From Acidobacteriota bacterium (GTDB lineage: Bacteria > Acidobacteriota > Terriglobia > Terriglobales > Acidobacteriaceae): DNA of 36,312 nucleotides. Each line of letters begins with the position of its first letter. Position 1 is the first letter of the stretch. Position numbers and translations under genes: made by a program. A model generated the notes under the pieces. That model was not told the DNA's origin and did not search any database. It worked only from the letters and a program-made list of their open reading frames with translations. The DNA is taken from assembly GCA_021803035.1 (NCBI GenBank), contig JAJZME010000061.1, forward strand, positions 1 through 36,312, written 5' to 3'. Positions 23,701-32,002 of the stretch are shown piece after piece.

Positions 23701-24459
23701 GGCGCCACCGTTTCCCGCGGAGTTGCCGGAAAAGGTGCTGTTGGTCACCGCGACATGCGTCGCGGAGGCAGTCACAATTGCTCCGCCAATGCTGGTTGCT
23801 GAATTGCCGGAGAACGTATCGTTGACGATGGTTGCGGAGCCGCCGCCAACCGCAATGGCGCCGGCGGTTGGGCTGGAACCGACGGTGTTAACGAGGGTGG
23901 ACGAGTTATCAGTGAAAGTGCTGCCCACGACGGTCAGGGTTGTCCCCTGGAAGTAGATTCCGGCGCCGAATACCGACGAGTTACCAGAGAAATTGCTGTC
24001 GGCGACGGTCAGCGAAGTTCCGCCGAGGACGCAGACGCCTCCGCCGTAGTCAAAGCCGGTTCCCCCACAGGTGCCCACCCCATCAGCGATGGTCAGGCCG
24101 GAGATGGTCACGGTTCCGGAAGTGACCTGGAAATCCATGTACTTGCCCGCGCCGGAGATGGTGAGCAGATTGGCGCCGGGCCCCTGGATGGTCATGTTGG
24201 CTGTGATTGCCGGCAGGGTGCTCGCCAGGGTAATGGTGCTGCCATTCAGGGTCGAGGAAAACGTGATGGTGCTGCCCGGGTTTGCGTTGGCCTGGGTGAT
24301 GGCGTAACGCAAAGTGACCGTCGTGCTCGAGCCTGCCGTGTCGGCGGTGCTATTGACGGTGTAGGTGGTCGCAGTGGCATGCGCCGCGGCGGCGCCCAGC
24401 AGGACGACGGACAGGCAACACACAAAGAGACGGCAGAAACGGCGTGAACAAGGCAACAT
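20794..24459 (-). CDS. Large surface protein: two beta-helix regions plus Ig-like domain
   Basis: 1221 residues. A signal peptide (1-31) is followed by two beta-helix/choice-of-anchor-Q-type regions, about 35-390 and 395-760. Each opens with a TLRYAITQAN- or SLRAAVINAN-type motif, has many STFSGNSA repeats, and ends in an AICA...DERG/DQRG...CVDAGAVQT block. Then come two Ig/filamin-like regions, including a clear Ig-like repeat (PTGTVNFYDSGALLGPGTL, about 1000). Near 1150-1190 lie a hydrophobic LALLLLPFFGAG, Arg-rich turn and a second hydrophobic segment ending LSGCSS, then a short Thr-rich strand region. This tail is familiar from acidobacterial secreted proteins and probably anchors it. Its role could be adhesion or polymer binding; this is not proven. 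GAGGTA lies 7 bases upstream of the ATG. Confidence 0.85.
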   Translation of the reverse strand: MLPCSRRFCRLFVCCLSVVLLGAAAAHATATTYTVNSTADTAGSSTTVTLRYAITQANANPGSTITFSSTLNGSTITLASTLPAITANMTIQGPGANLLTISGAGKYMDFQVTSGTVTISGLTIADGVGTCGGTGFDYGGGVCVLGGTSLTVADSNFSGNSSVFGAGIYFQGTTLTVVGSTFTDNSSTLVNTVGSSPTAGAIAVGGGSATIVNDTFSGNSATSIGGAIVTASATHVAVTNSTFSGNSAGNGGAIYSDGTLNAYNNIFAENSSHSSGGGILNSGGATTNADSNVYWHNLANGSESDCPSCTSNTNAVSASSNPLALPLGYYGGQTETYLPQPGSAAICAADPAEAVDAGNNPLTTDQRGFPLSSANCANSGVDAGAVQTAYQQVTNINDSGAGSLRAAVINANTAGYGDISFASSLNGQAINLTSGTLSLTGTSGINIIGPGANQLTVNGGGSSSNFSVFTVNSGATAFLDGLTIANGNTSIYGGGINNAGTLTVLDSTFSANSAIGGGGINNAGKLAVLDSTFSANSAADGGAIGNVSGGALTVTGSTISGNQAFTGGGIYSYGSFTLTGSTVTGNSTTCSDPLSCFTAGGILLANGTVTLANSIVAGNSVAAPPTFPTTVFADIDGSYTPASGGGNLVGTSTTGTSNVDPQLSPLQYNGIGATVKTMIPLPGSPAICAGKAANIPSGVTTDERGYPNTNTSYAGYSATSPCVDAGAVQTNYTGVQFVQQPTDTMVNTAITPSPSVEVLETDPLLSSNNTDSVAGVPITLDYSGGAGELAGGAATLTATTASTTINKQTVNAAAYSLTPNTTGSGFTLAAGSTGAGITVTSGTTLTATSNSFSVYGAAASLVVSATTPITAGETTDVQVTAVDKNGHTVLDDDDTVVLTITGQSAALGDVTLTNGTGSANIVLTAGGAYTITATDTTTPTVAGISNLITVNKLATTTTLSVNNGSITPGQSVTLKATVTSSIGTPTGTVNFYDSGALLGPGTLTNGVAILNTTALSAGVTNSLTATYEGNTTYLASTTTAPVTVVVAPLDFTLSVTGASIATVVPGKPATFTMTVDPLYGSYAGPVGFNVTGLPSGATYTISPSTVAANAGKQTVTLTIVTAPTTASMHKPQPLGRKMAPIGLALLLLPFFGAGSMRRQGRRLSRLLCVLLAVGALGAAIGLSGCSSPSGFFAQQAKGYNMTVTATAGSLQHTTTVTLNIE
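22846..22989 (-). repeat. 72-bp tandem duplication inside the beta-helix gene
   Basis: Two adjacent 72-bp units (22846-22917 and 22918-22989) encode near-identical 24-residue beta-helix turns beginning GGGINNAG and ending DSTFSANSA. The DNA is far more alike than between other turns, which points to recent in-frame duplication or ongoing conversion. Confidence 0.8.
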
Positions 24460-25134
24460 GGCAGTACCTCAAGATACAAAATCAGTGCATCGCGTACCGG
24501 CTGGATTGCGGATACGTGACTATCGAGCGGCTTTGCGTGGGAGCGTTCCGGCCGGACTGACAAAGGCCCTCGTCACGCGATTGGAAATATGACTGCAGGA
24601 GATAAGTGGGAACTGTACATATACGAACAGCCCCGCGTTCCTCATTGGTGCCCCAGGGGAGAAACAGCAATCCGCCGGTCAGGGGAATAACCTGCGGATA
24701 CTGAACATACGGTGTAATAGAAAGTATCCAATAAATTCCATTCGCGTCAAGCGAAAAAGCGCGATGATCCATGATTTTCCGGGCGTCTTTTGCGGGCGCA
24801 GCGGATAGCGGCGTATCCAGAGCCACGCTCGCCTTCAGAAGTGAGCGTGGCATCCTCACAACCGCCCGCGGTCCTCCTGGCGCGAAAGGCCGGATGAAGG
24901 CATTGGACCCGGCGCGCGACTGGAAATCCGGCAAACGGCGTGGGATTCCTGTTCAATATGTCTCCTGTAAGTTATTCATTATGATTTACTTAATAGCGAT
25001 GAGGCATCGTCTGTATGCCCAGAAACAGAGGCCCTGGCATCCCTGTCTGGCCGAATCAGCGGCTACCCCGCAATAGCCGAACCGGCATTACAATATTGAA
25101 ACCAATCGGGCTCGGCTGTTGGCGCGGTAGCAAT
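24460..25134. other. Divergent intergenic region with hairpin
   Basis: Promoter region shared by the surface-protein gene (minus) and the histidine kinase (plus). A perfect 9-bp inverted repeat GCCACGCTC (24822-24830)/GAGCGTGGC (24843-24851) with a 12-base loop lies in the middle. AT-rich segments around 24710-24750 and 24960-25000 are likely promoter sites. Open frames here lack motifs, so I call no gene. Confidence 0.5.
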
Positions 25135-27309
25135 ATGGTGGAGTCGGTACGAGCACGAGCGCTTCACCTGCAGGCTTTGGGCCGTCTTGTCTTGCTGCTG
25201 GCCATTCCGGTTCTGATCGGGGCCGTGATGTGGATGGTGGCGCTGCAGGCGCAGGAGCGCGTCTCGTGGGTGCGGCACACGTTTCTGGCCGAGCTCTCGC
25301 TGCAGCGTCTGCTTGCGGAGGTGCGGACTGCGGAAGCGAGCCAGCGAGGCTTTTTCCTTACCGGAAGACCGGAGTTCCGCGCATCGTATCGGGCGGCGCA
25401 ATCGGCTGTCGAGGACGAGATCGCACAGCTTGCGCAGCTGACCGCCGACAATCAACAGCAACAGGCGAGGTTGTCGCGGCTGCGGCCGCTGGTGGAGCGC
25501 CGTCTTCGCGGCCTTGCCGAGGCGCCTGCGCCGAATCGCGCTGCCGGCTCGAATGCACCGGAGGCCCCGCCTCTTGCAGGCGCCGAAAAGAGAACAGACG
25601 GCTCCATTCAGGCGCTGGCCAACGAAATGCTGCTGGAAGAAGAGCGCCTGCTGCAGCTCCGGGACAATGCATTGCGGAGAACGGCGATGCGGTTTTACGG
25701 GGTGCTCATCCTGGGCTACGGGCTGATTGTGGTGATTGTGGCGTCGCTGTATCGAAGCGTCAAGCGTCACGGGATTCAAACAGCCCAGGCCGAAGCGCGG
25801 CTGTCCGCGCTCAATGCGGAACTGGATGAACGCATCGGGCAGCGCACCGCTCTGTTGCAGGCGCGCGAAGAGTTGTTGAACATCTTCGTGCGCTACGTGC
25901 CGGTCGCCGTGGCCATGGTCGACAGGGAGATGCGCTATCTGCAGGTGAGCGACCGCTGGTGTACCGACTTCGGCGTGGAGCGCGAGGGGCTTGCCGGCCG
26001 CTCGCACTATGAGCTGTTCCCCGACATTCCGGAGCGCTGGAAGGCGATCCATCAGCGCTGTTTGCGCGGAGAGACGCTGCGCGCCGAGGAAGACCGTTGG
26101 GAGCACGCCGGGCGGGTCACGTGGCTGCGCTGGGAGGTTCGTCCCTGGGGCATGCACAACGGCCTGCCCGAGGGCATGCTGATCCTCAGTGAGGACATTA
26201 CCGCGCGCAAGGAAATTCAGGAGGCGCTGCGCGAGAGCGAAGCCACCAACCGGACGCTGCTCGACACTGCATCGCAGGCGATCCTGACCGTGGATGGCAC
26301 CGGCACCATTGTGCAGGCAAACAAAATGGCGGGCGAAATCTTCGGTTACACCGCGCGCAAACTGGTGGGGCAGCCGCACGACATCCTGATTCCGTCAAGA
26401 TTGCGGGAACGGCATCATGCGCATCGTGCGGCGTTTGCCGCCGATCCCAAGCCGCGCACGATGGGCATGGAGCGGAACCTCGTCGGCCTGCGCAAAGACG
26501 GCACCGAGTTTCCCATCGAAGTGACCTTGAGCAGCCTGGAAACGGAGCACGGCTTCCTTGCCGTAAGTTTTGTTTCCGATATCACCGTGCGCAAGCAAGC
26601 CGAGATGAAATTGCTGGAGAGCGAGCAGCGGCTGCGCGCGTTGGCCGGCAGTTTGCTGACCGCGCAGGAAGAAGAGAGAAGGAAGCTGGCGCGCGAACTG
26701 CACGACGACGTGACACAGCAGTTGGCCTTCCTCTCCATCGAATTGGGCAGGCTGGCGGGTGAATTTCCAGAGTCTCTGAGCGAAGCGCGTGCCCGCGTGC
26801 AAGCGCTGCAAGAGCAAACATTACGCGCATCATCGGAAGTTCGCCGCATATCGCATGGGCTGCATCCATCTGTCATTTTGGACTTCGGCCTTAGTGTGGC
26901 TCTGGAAGAGTTCTGCGAAGAGTTTGAGAAAGCACATGGAGTCGCCATCGACTTTGAGGGCTCGCCGGAGGACGTACACCTCGACGACGCAACGGCGACC
27001 AGTCTCTATCGGGTGGCGCAGGAAAGTGTGCGCAATGCCGTGGTGCACGGGCGCGCCACCGAGGTTCATGTCGTGCTGCAAGCCGCGAAAGGCTGGATCC
27101 AATTGCGGGTGCAGGACAACGGAACCGGGTTTTCTGCTGAACAATCGCACAGCAAGACGGGTCTGGGTATTGTCAGCATGAAAGAACGGATTCGCCTTGT
27201 GAATGGAACCCTGACTCTGGCTTCCGAGCCCGGCCGCGGCACCACCATCACTGCATCGGTCCCACTCACGGAGGATCGCGATGACCAGAGCAAGGATTCT
27301 GCTTGCTGA
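25135..27309 (+). CDS. Sensor histidine kinase (CHASE3-PAS-PAS-HisKA_3)
   Basis: 724 residues from ATG 25135. TM1 lies at about 18-37, then a periplasmic CHASE3-like helical domain (TAEASQRGFFLTGRPEF is diagnostic), and TM2 at about 187-206. Two PAS domains (about 255-370 and 375-495) follow, the second with a clear ILTVDGTGTIVQANK start. The HisKA_3 dimerisation region carries the phospho-acceptor His523 in ARELHDDVTQQLAF. The HATPase has N-box ESVRNAVVHG and G-boxes DNGTGF and GLGIVSMKERI. It senses an unknown signal and phosphorylates the NarL-type regulator whose gene overlaps its end by 29 bases. The frame opens 40 codons further upstream, but TM topology favours 25135; the Shine-Dalgarno is weak. 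Confidence 0.9.
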   Translation: MVESVRARALHLQALGRLVLLLAIPVLIGAVMWMVALQAQERVSWVRHTFLAELSLQRLLAEVRTAEASQRGFFLTGRPEFRASYRAAQSAVEDEIAQLAQLTADNQQQQARLSRLRPLVERRLRGLAEAPAPNRAAGSNAPEAPPLAGAEKRTDGSIQALANEMLLEEERLLQLRDNALRRTAMRFYGVLILGYGLIVVIVASLYRSVKRHGIQTAQAEARLSALNAELDERIGQRTALLQAREELLNIFVRYVPVAVAMVDREMRYLQVSDRWCTDFGVEREGLAGRSHYELFPDIPERWKAIHQRCLRGETLRAEEDRWEHAGRVTWLRWEVRPWGMHNGLPEGMLILSEDITARKEIQEALRESEATNRTLLDTASQAILTVDGTGTIVQANKMAGEIFGYTARKLVGQPHDILIPSRLRERHHAHRAAFAADPKPRTMGMERNLVGLRKDGTEFPIEVTLSSLETEHGFLAVSFVSDITVRKQAEMKLLESEQRLRALAGSLLTAQEEERRKLARELHDDVTQQLAFLSIELGRLAGEFPESLSEARARVQALQEQTLRASSEVRRISHGLHPSVILDFGLSVALEEFCEEFEKAHGVAIDFEGSPEDVHLDDATATSLYRVAQESVRNAVVHGRATEVHVVLQAAKGWIQLRVQDNGTGFSAEQSHSKTGLGIVSMKERIRLVNGTLTLASEPGRGTTITASVPLTEDRDDQSKDSAC

Positions 27310-27940
27310 CGACCACTCTCTTGTTCTTGAGGGCATTAGGAAACTGATCGAGAGCCGTTACGACATCGTAGGCGCGGCGGACAACGGCGACGCGCTGGTG
27401 CGGGAGGCTGCCCGCACCAGGCCCGATCTTGTGGTGCTGGACGTCAGCATGCCCATTCTGAATGGAATCGACGCGGCCCGCGCCATCAAAAAGGAACAGC
27501 CGCGAGTGAAGCTGATCTTCATCAGCATGCATGCGAATGCCGTCTATGTGCGAAAGGCAATTGAGGCGGGAGCATGCGGCTATGTACTAAAGTCTGGCGC
27601 TTCAGAGGAATTGCTGACAGCCATTGAGCAGGCACGGCTGGGACACACGTACTTTTCTCCGGGGCTGGGCCAGGACGTGATTGAGGGCGTGAAAGAACGA
27701 GCAGGTAAGAATTCGCGGCACGGGCACGAGCTGACCAGCCGGCAGAGGCAGATTCTGCAAATGATCGCCGAAGGCAAGCAAAATAAGGAAATTGCGGGCA
27801 TTCTCTATGTTTCGGTTCGGACGGTGGAGTTTCATCGAAGCCGCCTGATGAGCAGGCTGGGCGCGCACACAGTGGCCGACCTTACCCGTATAGCCATACA
27901 GGAGGGTCTCATCGGTCCGCCCCCATCCGGGTCCGCTTAG
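27281..27940 (+). CDS. NarL/FixJ-type response regulator
   Basis: 219 residues. The receiver domain (1-120) has the acidic pair D10-D11, phospho-acceptor Asp54 in VVLDVSMP and Lys in YVLKSGA. The LuxR-type helix-turn-helix (about 148-210) reads LTSRQRQILQMIAEGKQNKEI and VRTVEFHRSRLMSRL. It is the partner of the overlapping kinase gene; phosphorylation would promote dimerisation and promoter binding. GGAGGA at 27270-27275, five bases before the ATG, lies inside the kinase frame, so translation is coupled. Targets are unknown; the divergent surface-protein operon is a candidate. Confidence 0.95.
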   Translation: MTRARILLADDHSLVLEGIRKLIESRYDIVGAADNGDALVREAARTRPDLVVLDVSMPILNGIDAARAIKKEQPRVKLIFISMHANAVYVRKAIEAGACGYVLKSGASEELLTAIEQARLGHTYFSPGLGQDVIEGVKERAGKNSRHGHELTSRQRQILQMIAEGKQNKEIAGILYVSVRTVEFHRSRLMSRLGAHTVADLTRIAIQEGLIGPPPSGSA

Positions 27941-28183
27941 GCAGCAAAACTAGTAGTGGTCCCAGATGTTTCGTGGCGCGAGCGATGGGAAGATAAAGTC
28001 AATCTCCACCAGGTCCCTGTTGCGAACGCCGGAGAAGTACGGCGCGTTCGAGCCCCCGTGTCGAAGCCCACAGAAACGGAACCCTGCCTCCTGGTTGCCG
28101 GCAGGCGTTCAAAGTGCTCGTCTCCTTTTCTGCTGCGCTTGCTGACTTAACCAAGCCCTTCAACCGATTGGAGAAGTAGCACC

Positions 28184-29266
28184 ATGTCCCTTCTGGCACC
28201 GGAAACCATCGAAGCGGCAGATGCGCCATACGAAGATTTCAGTTGGAATTCTTCCCTTCAACCGCATCATCAAGCTAATGACGTAAAATCGGCGCCCAGC
28301 CGCTTGCACCGCAATCTCTCAGAAGAACAGCGCTGGGCGGTCATCCTTGCCGGGGGCGATGGCACCCGCCTCCGCAGCCTGACGCACCTGATCTGTGGTG
28401 ATGACCGCCCCAAGCAGTTCTGCAAGGTCTTTGGCCGGCACACCTTGCTGGAGCAGACCCAATTGCGCGCGGCAAGAAGCATACCTGTGGGGCAAACCAT
28501 CATCGCGTTAACAGAAACCCACAGGAAATTCTATGAGGAGATTCCCGGCATCACGCTTTCGCCTCGGCTTGTGCAGCCCCGCAATTGTGGCACCGCTCCG
28601 CCCATCATCCTGAGTATTCTGCATATTGCCAACCAGGCTCCGGATGCCCTGGTGGCGATTCTTCCCTCCGATCATTACTACTCCGATGAAGCGGCCTTTA
28701 CAGCGTCGCTTGAATCGGCCTTCCGGCTTGCCCGCGCTCACCCGGAATCGATCGTGCTGCTTGGCGCGCAGCCACAAGGCGCGGATGTGGAATTGGGCTG
28801 GATCGATCTGGGGCCTGCCGCAGGCGAGAATGTCTTTCGTGTACGCGGCTTCGAGGAAAAACCCAATCGTGAGGCAGCAGAGCACCTCTTGAGATCCGGG
28901 GCTCTGTGGAACACATTCGTGATGGTCGGCACCTCCATGGCCTTTATCTGGATGACCTTTGTCAGTCTGCCGGAGATGGTGAACACTCTCGACGAAGCGC
29001 TGCCGCTCAGCGATGAAAACGGCGACATACGGGTACCTCCGCCGGTCTATGAGGCCATTGCGACAACCGATTATTCACGCCGGGTGCTGGCGCCGAATGC
29101 CCATCGCCTGCTGGCTCTCCGTCTTCAGCATCTGGAGTGGCATGATCTTGGCCATCCTGACCGCGTTGTCTCGGTGATCAGGTCCCGGGGGCCGGAACGT
29201 CCCGCGTGGCTCTACGCGTGGGAGGGTGCGCAAAAGATGGCTCGGGATGCAATCCTCCAGCCCTGA
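28184..29266 (+). CDS. Mannose-1-phosphate guanylyltransferase-like nucleotidyltransferase
   Basis: 360 residues. After a ~48-residue poorly conserved N-terminus comes the nucleotide-binding signature LAGGDGTRLRSLT (55-67), then DRPKQF (74-79), LPSDHYY (160-166) and GFEEKP (222-227), the arrangement of GDP-mannose pyrophosphorylases. These make GDP-mannose from mannose-1-phosphate and GTP for polysaccharide or glycan synthesis. The C-terminal isomerase cupin of bifunctional ManC is absent. Another sugar-1-phosphate substrate is possible. GGAGAAG precedes the ATG by 8 bases. It stands 243 bases after the regulator gene and may have its own promoter. Confidence 0.85.
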   Translation: MSLLAPETIEAADAPYEDFSWNSSLQPHHQANDVKSAPSRLHRNLSEEQRWAVILAGGDGTRLRSLTHLICGDDRPKQFCKVFGRHTLLEQTQLRAARSIPVGQTIIALTETHRKFYEEIPGITLSPRLVQPRNCGTAPPIILSILHIANQAPDALVAILPSDHYYSDEAAFTASLESAFRLARAHPESIVLLGAQPQGADVELGWIDLGPAAGENVFRVRGFEEKPNREAAEHLLRSGALWNTFVMVGTSMAFIWMTFVSLPEMVNTLDEALPLSDENGDIRVPPPVYEAIATTDYSRRVLAPNAHRLLALRLQHLEWHDLGHPDRVVSVIRSRGPERPAWLYAWEGAQKMARDAILQP

Positions 29267-29483
29267 AATGCGCACTGAGACAGACCGTTAAGCGGTAAGT
29301 GAAATAGTCATCTGGATAACTCCGGATAAACTGCCTGGAATACCGGTTTCGGTGGTCTTGAGTATTTGTGCAAGCGAGGTCTCTATCAAAGCCTGTAGCT
29401 TGAGAAACAAGCGCAGATACCGGAGAGGTTTGCGGTAGCTTCAAGGATTGCCCCAAGCTGCCGTGGAAGTGGTATTGTACGGG

Positions 29484-30338
29484 TTACATTCTGGTCCTTG
29501 TCTCGAAATGTAACTCGACACCGAAGAGCGCGGCCGGGGCAAGGATAATCCCCTTGTCCGAAGTTGTAAATGGTATCCCTTCCGCCCTGAGAAGACGCAG
29601 GAGTGTGTCGATCTCTTCGACTTGGACCGAGAAGGATGTCAACAATGGCGGTGGAAGGGATTGCGTCTGCGCCTGGGTTACGGAAACAACCTCGATCAGG
29701 CTGCCATCGAGAGCGAATCTCAAGCCGCCGGCGGGTTGAGATTGTTTCTCCGCGCCGCTGAATCGGGTCAGGAACTCCGCGTGCCGGTTGGGATCGGCGG
29801 CGGACAGCGTTACGGCTGCTATGTTCGTAGCTGAATTCGCGTGCTGCTGAAAACTCCTGTTCCAGAAGTTTTCAGGATAGTGCTGCTGGCAAACAAAGAA
29901 TCCCGCATGCGGCGCGGCTGAATCGCATGCAAACGCCAGGGTGAACGCTACCTGAGTTTCGGAGCCGTCCGGTTTTCTCGCCTTGCGCGCGAAAGAGAAC
30001 GGCTCAAAGTCCCCGATCCCGTACTTTGCGAATTGCGCCGCATCGGACTCCGCATCCGCACTGCTCAGAACGAGCATCGCAATGCCTTCCCGCTCGGCGA
30101 GATAATCCCGGACGAACGCTCCGAAACTGAATTGGCGTTGTTGATGCGAAGCGATCTGGCGAGCGGCACTGCCTGTGGTTATCAACTCGATAAAAGAGGA
30201 GTGGAACTGGATGAGGCGATTTTCTGTGCCCCACGGATGCTGATTGCGAGCACCGACCTGAAAGCCGAGCCGGCAATAAAAGTCAGCGGCTTGATCCAGC
30301 TCGCGAACCGCAACGACGATGTGATCAATATGACGCAT
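29484..30338 (-). CDS. VOC (glyoxalase-like) family protein
   Basis: 284 residues containing two vicinal-oxygen-chelate modules. The first starts HIDHIVVAVRELDQAADFYCRLGFQVG and includes FIELI; the second begins near 168 (NIAAVTLSAADPNRHAEFLTRF) and includes LIEVVSV and a final VELHFE. Paired beta-alpha-beta-beta-beta units form the metal site, with His5 and the Glu residues of FIELI and VELHFE as candidates. Members include glyoxalases, dioxygenases and resistance proteins; the activity here is unknown. It starts 14 bases after the FAD-oxidase stop and is cotranscribed with it. The Shine-Dalgarno is poor. Confidence 0.85.
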   Translation of the reverse strand: MRHIDHIVVAVRELDQAADFYCRLGFQVGARNQHPWGTENRLIQFHSSFIELITTGSAARQIASHQQRQFSFGAFVRDYLAEREGIAMLVLSSADAESDAAQFAKYGIGDFEPFSFARKARKPDGSETQVAFTLAFACDSAAPHAGFFVCQQHYPENFWNRSFQQHANSATNIAAVTLSAADPNRHAEFLTRFSGAEKQSQPAGGLRFALDGSLIEVVSVTQAQTQSLPPPLLTSFSVQVEEIDTLLRLLRAEGIPFTTSDKGIILAPAALFGVELHFETRTRM

Positions 30339-30352
30339 AGAGAGATGCTGAG

Positions 30353-31459
30353 CTATTTGTTTGACGGTGCTATCAGCCGTTGCATGACCTCTGCTACGGC
30401 ACGTTGTGCGGCGCTGACCGCGCCCGCCATGTAGCCAGGCTCCGTCGCGCTTGTTTCACTACCGCCGAGCGAAAGGCGTTCCTGCCATGCCCCTGTCACC
30501 CATGGTGCTGCGGAAGGCTTTGGATGAGCGCCCGCACTCCGGTCGTCCGCCGAAGCGGTCAACGGATCCGCCGCCCAGTCTTTGAAAATCATCGCACGAG
30601 GGCGCAGCGCCTCTGGTCCATAGAGGCGGGCAAGTTGCTCAAGGCAGGATTCAGCAAGGGCGGTTTCTCCGAGGGACGCGCGCATATCAGCATCGGCGCT
30701 TGGAAAGCCGAACAACGCCGCTTTACCGGAGGCCGTTGTCGCATCGTGAATTTCGCCGAGAGGGCCGACGAGGCTCTGCGCGGTCCCCGATAGGCCGGCA
30801 TCCCGCCAGAACGGACGGTCATAAACAGCAAAGAACTTGGCATGAGGAGCCATCCAGGTTGCCGTTTCCCTCCAGCGCTGTGCCGTGGCAGGATCGACGG
30901 CCGGAGAAAATGAAATCTTTGCAAGCAGCCGTGGAGGAAGAGCCGCAATCACCTGCTCGGCAACGAGCGTATCTTCCGATCCCTCCGCTTTCGCAATGGT
31001 CAACGTGACATTCGCCGCCCCAAGCACCATCTGCTTTACGCAAGTCGCGCTTGACACACTCGCGCGCGGCAATTGCTTTGCGAGTGCCGTCACCAATGTG
31101 CCCGATCCGCCAACGAGACGCATGGTTTGAGGTTCCTGATGCGTGGCGCGATAACGCCACGGCGTTTCACGCGACATGCGCTCAAAGAGCACATCGCCAT
31201 CGTTATGCTGGGAAAAGGTTGCCAAGCCCAGTTCGCGCACAAGCGCAGCCATCTGCGGCTGCATCTCCGGCCAAAACCAGGACGGCCCCAGGTCAAAGCC
31301 ATCCTCAGAAACTGCGCGGGTTTCATCCGTGGAAAGGATGCGCCCGCCCAGACGCTCGCGTGCTTCAATCAGCGCGAACTCGATTCCCTCGGCGTGAAGC
31401 AGCCTGCCGGCGCAGAGACCGGCAAGCCCGCCGCCAATGATGGCGACCGTAGTCTGCAT
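30353..31459 (-). CDS. FAD-dependent amine oxidase-like protein
   Basis: 368 residues. The Rossmann FAD site is at the N-terminus: AIIGGGLAGLCAGRLL, Glu31, then RERLGGRI (33-40), the flavin amine oxidase signature. The C-terminal segment PWVTGAWQERLSLGGSETS...GYMAGAVSAAQRA is the second FAD contact. These enzymes oxidise amines or related substrates using oxygen; at this length it may be a smaller MAO-like or protoporphyrinogen-oxidase-like protein. The start at 31459 has AGAGGAA just upstream. The frame extends 84 codons further but that part is Arg-rich and lacks homology-like character. Confidence 0.88.
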   Translation of the reverse strand: MQTTVAIIGGGLAGLCAGRLLHAEGIEFALIEARERLGGRILSTDETRAVSEDGFDLGPSWFWPEMQPQMAALVRELGLATFSQHNDGDVLFERMSRETPWRYRATHQEPQTMRLVGGSGTLVTALAKQLPRASVSSATCVKQMVLGAANVTLTIAKAEGSEDTLVAEQVIAALPPRLLAKISFSPAVDPATAQRWRETATWMAPHAKFFAVYDRPFWRDAGLSGTAQSLVGPLGEIHDATTASGKAALFGFPSADADMRASLGETALAESCLEQLARLYGPEALRPRAMIFKDWAADPLTASADDRSAGAHPKPSAAPWVTGAWQERLSLGGSETSATEPGYMAGAVSAAQRAVAEVMQRLIAPSNK

Positions 31460-32002
31460 GCTGTTCCTCTTTACTGAAGTTCGTACAATCCAAAGTTCAT
31501 TTTTCCAGATTGACCCAACCGATGCGCGAAGAATCATGCCGTTTGAACGGAGATTGCGCCAACATTCAGCATTCCGGCCGGTCCGGTTATGCCGATCCAA
31601 CGCGCGCCGAATCACGCTGGGCGAGCGTTTCCGCGATCGCCCGGTTGACGGCAGGCGGGTTACAGTCGCAGAAAACCAGCCTGAACGCGGCGTTAAGGGC
31701 AAACGAATCAAGACCGGACGGGATCATCCCTGCCGGCTCAAACTCCGCGGTATCAGGTGAGGCGCCAGCGCTGAATTATTTGCCCATGCCACGGCAACGC
31801 ATCGACGGGTTTCCGGTCTATAATGCCAGATTAAGAATGAGCCGAGTGGTCAGAGTGCTCATTGCGCTTCCAGCGCGGCTATAAAAACGGGCTTCGCAAG
31901 ACTGCAAAAGCCGGCGTGAGCCCGGCGCAGCTTCCTCCATTCGAGTAGGCCTGAGTCAATCAGGCGCACAGTTGCCATGGTCTCTCGCAACAAGGAGGTT
32001 TC
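31460..32002. other. Divergent intergenic region
   Basis: About 540 bases between the FAD-oxidase start and the lipoprotein start. It includes a perfect TATAAT at 31819-31824 on the plus strand, but no matching -35, as a possible lipoprotein promoter. A small GCCGG/CCGGC hairpin lies near 31910-31926. The open frames here look like non-coding sequence. Confidence 0.45.

Noticed and set aside
24482..24934. 150-codon minus-strand frame in the divergent spacer
   Set aside because: It covers the expected promoters of the surface-protein gene and an inverted repeat, and no family is recognisable.
29280..29300. ACCG/CGGT small inverted repeat after the nucleotidyltransferase gene
   Set aside because: The stem is only 4 bp with no U-tract, too weak to call a terminator.
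31840..31990. Possible c-di-GMP (GEMM) riboswitch before the lipoprotein gene
   Set aside because: There is a GCAAAAGCC-like string and a small hairpin, but the two-helix GEMM architecture and tetraloop/receptor are missing.
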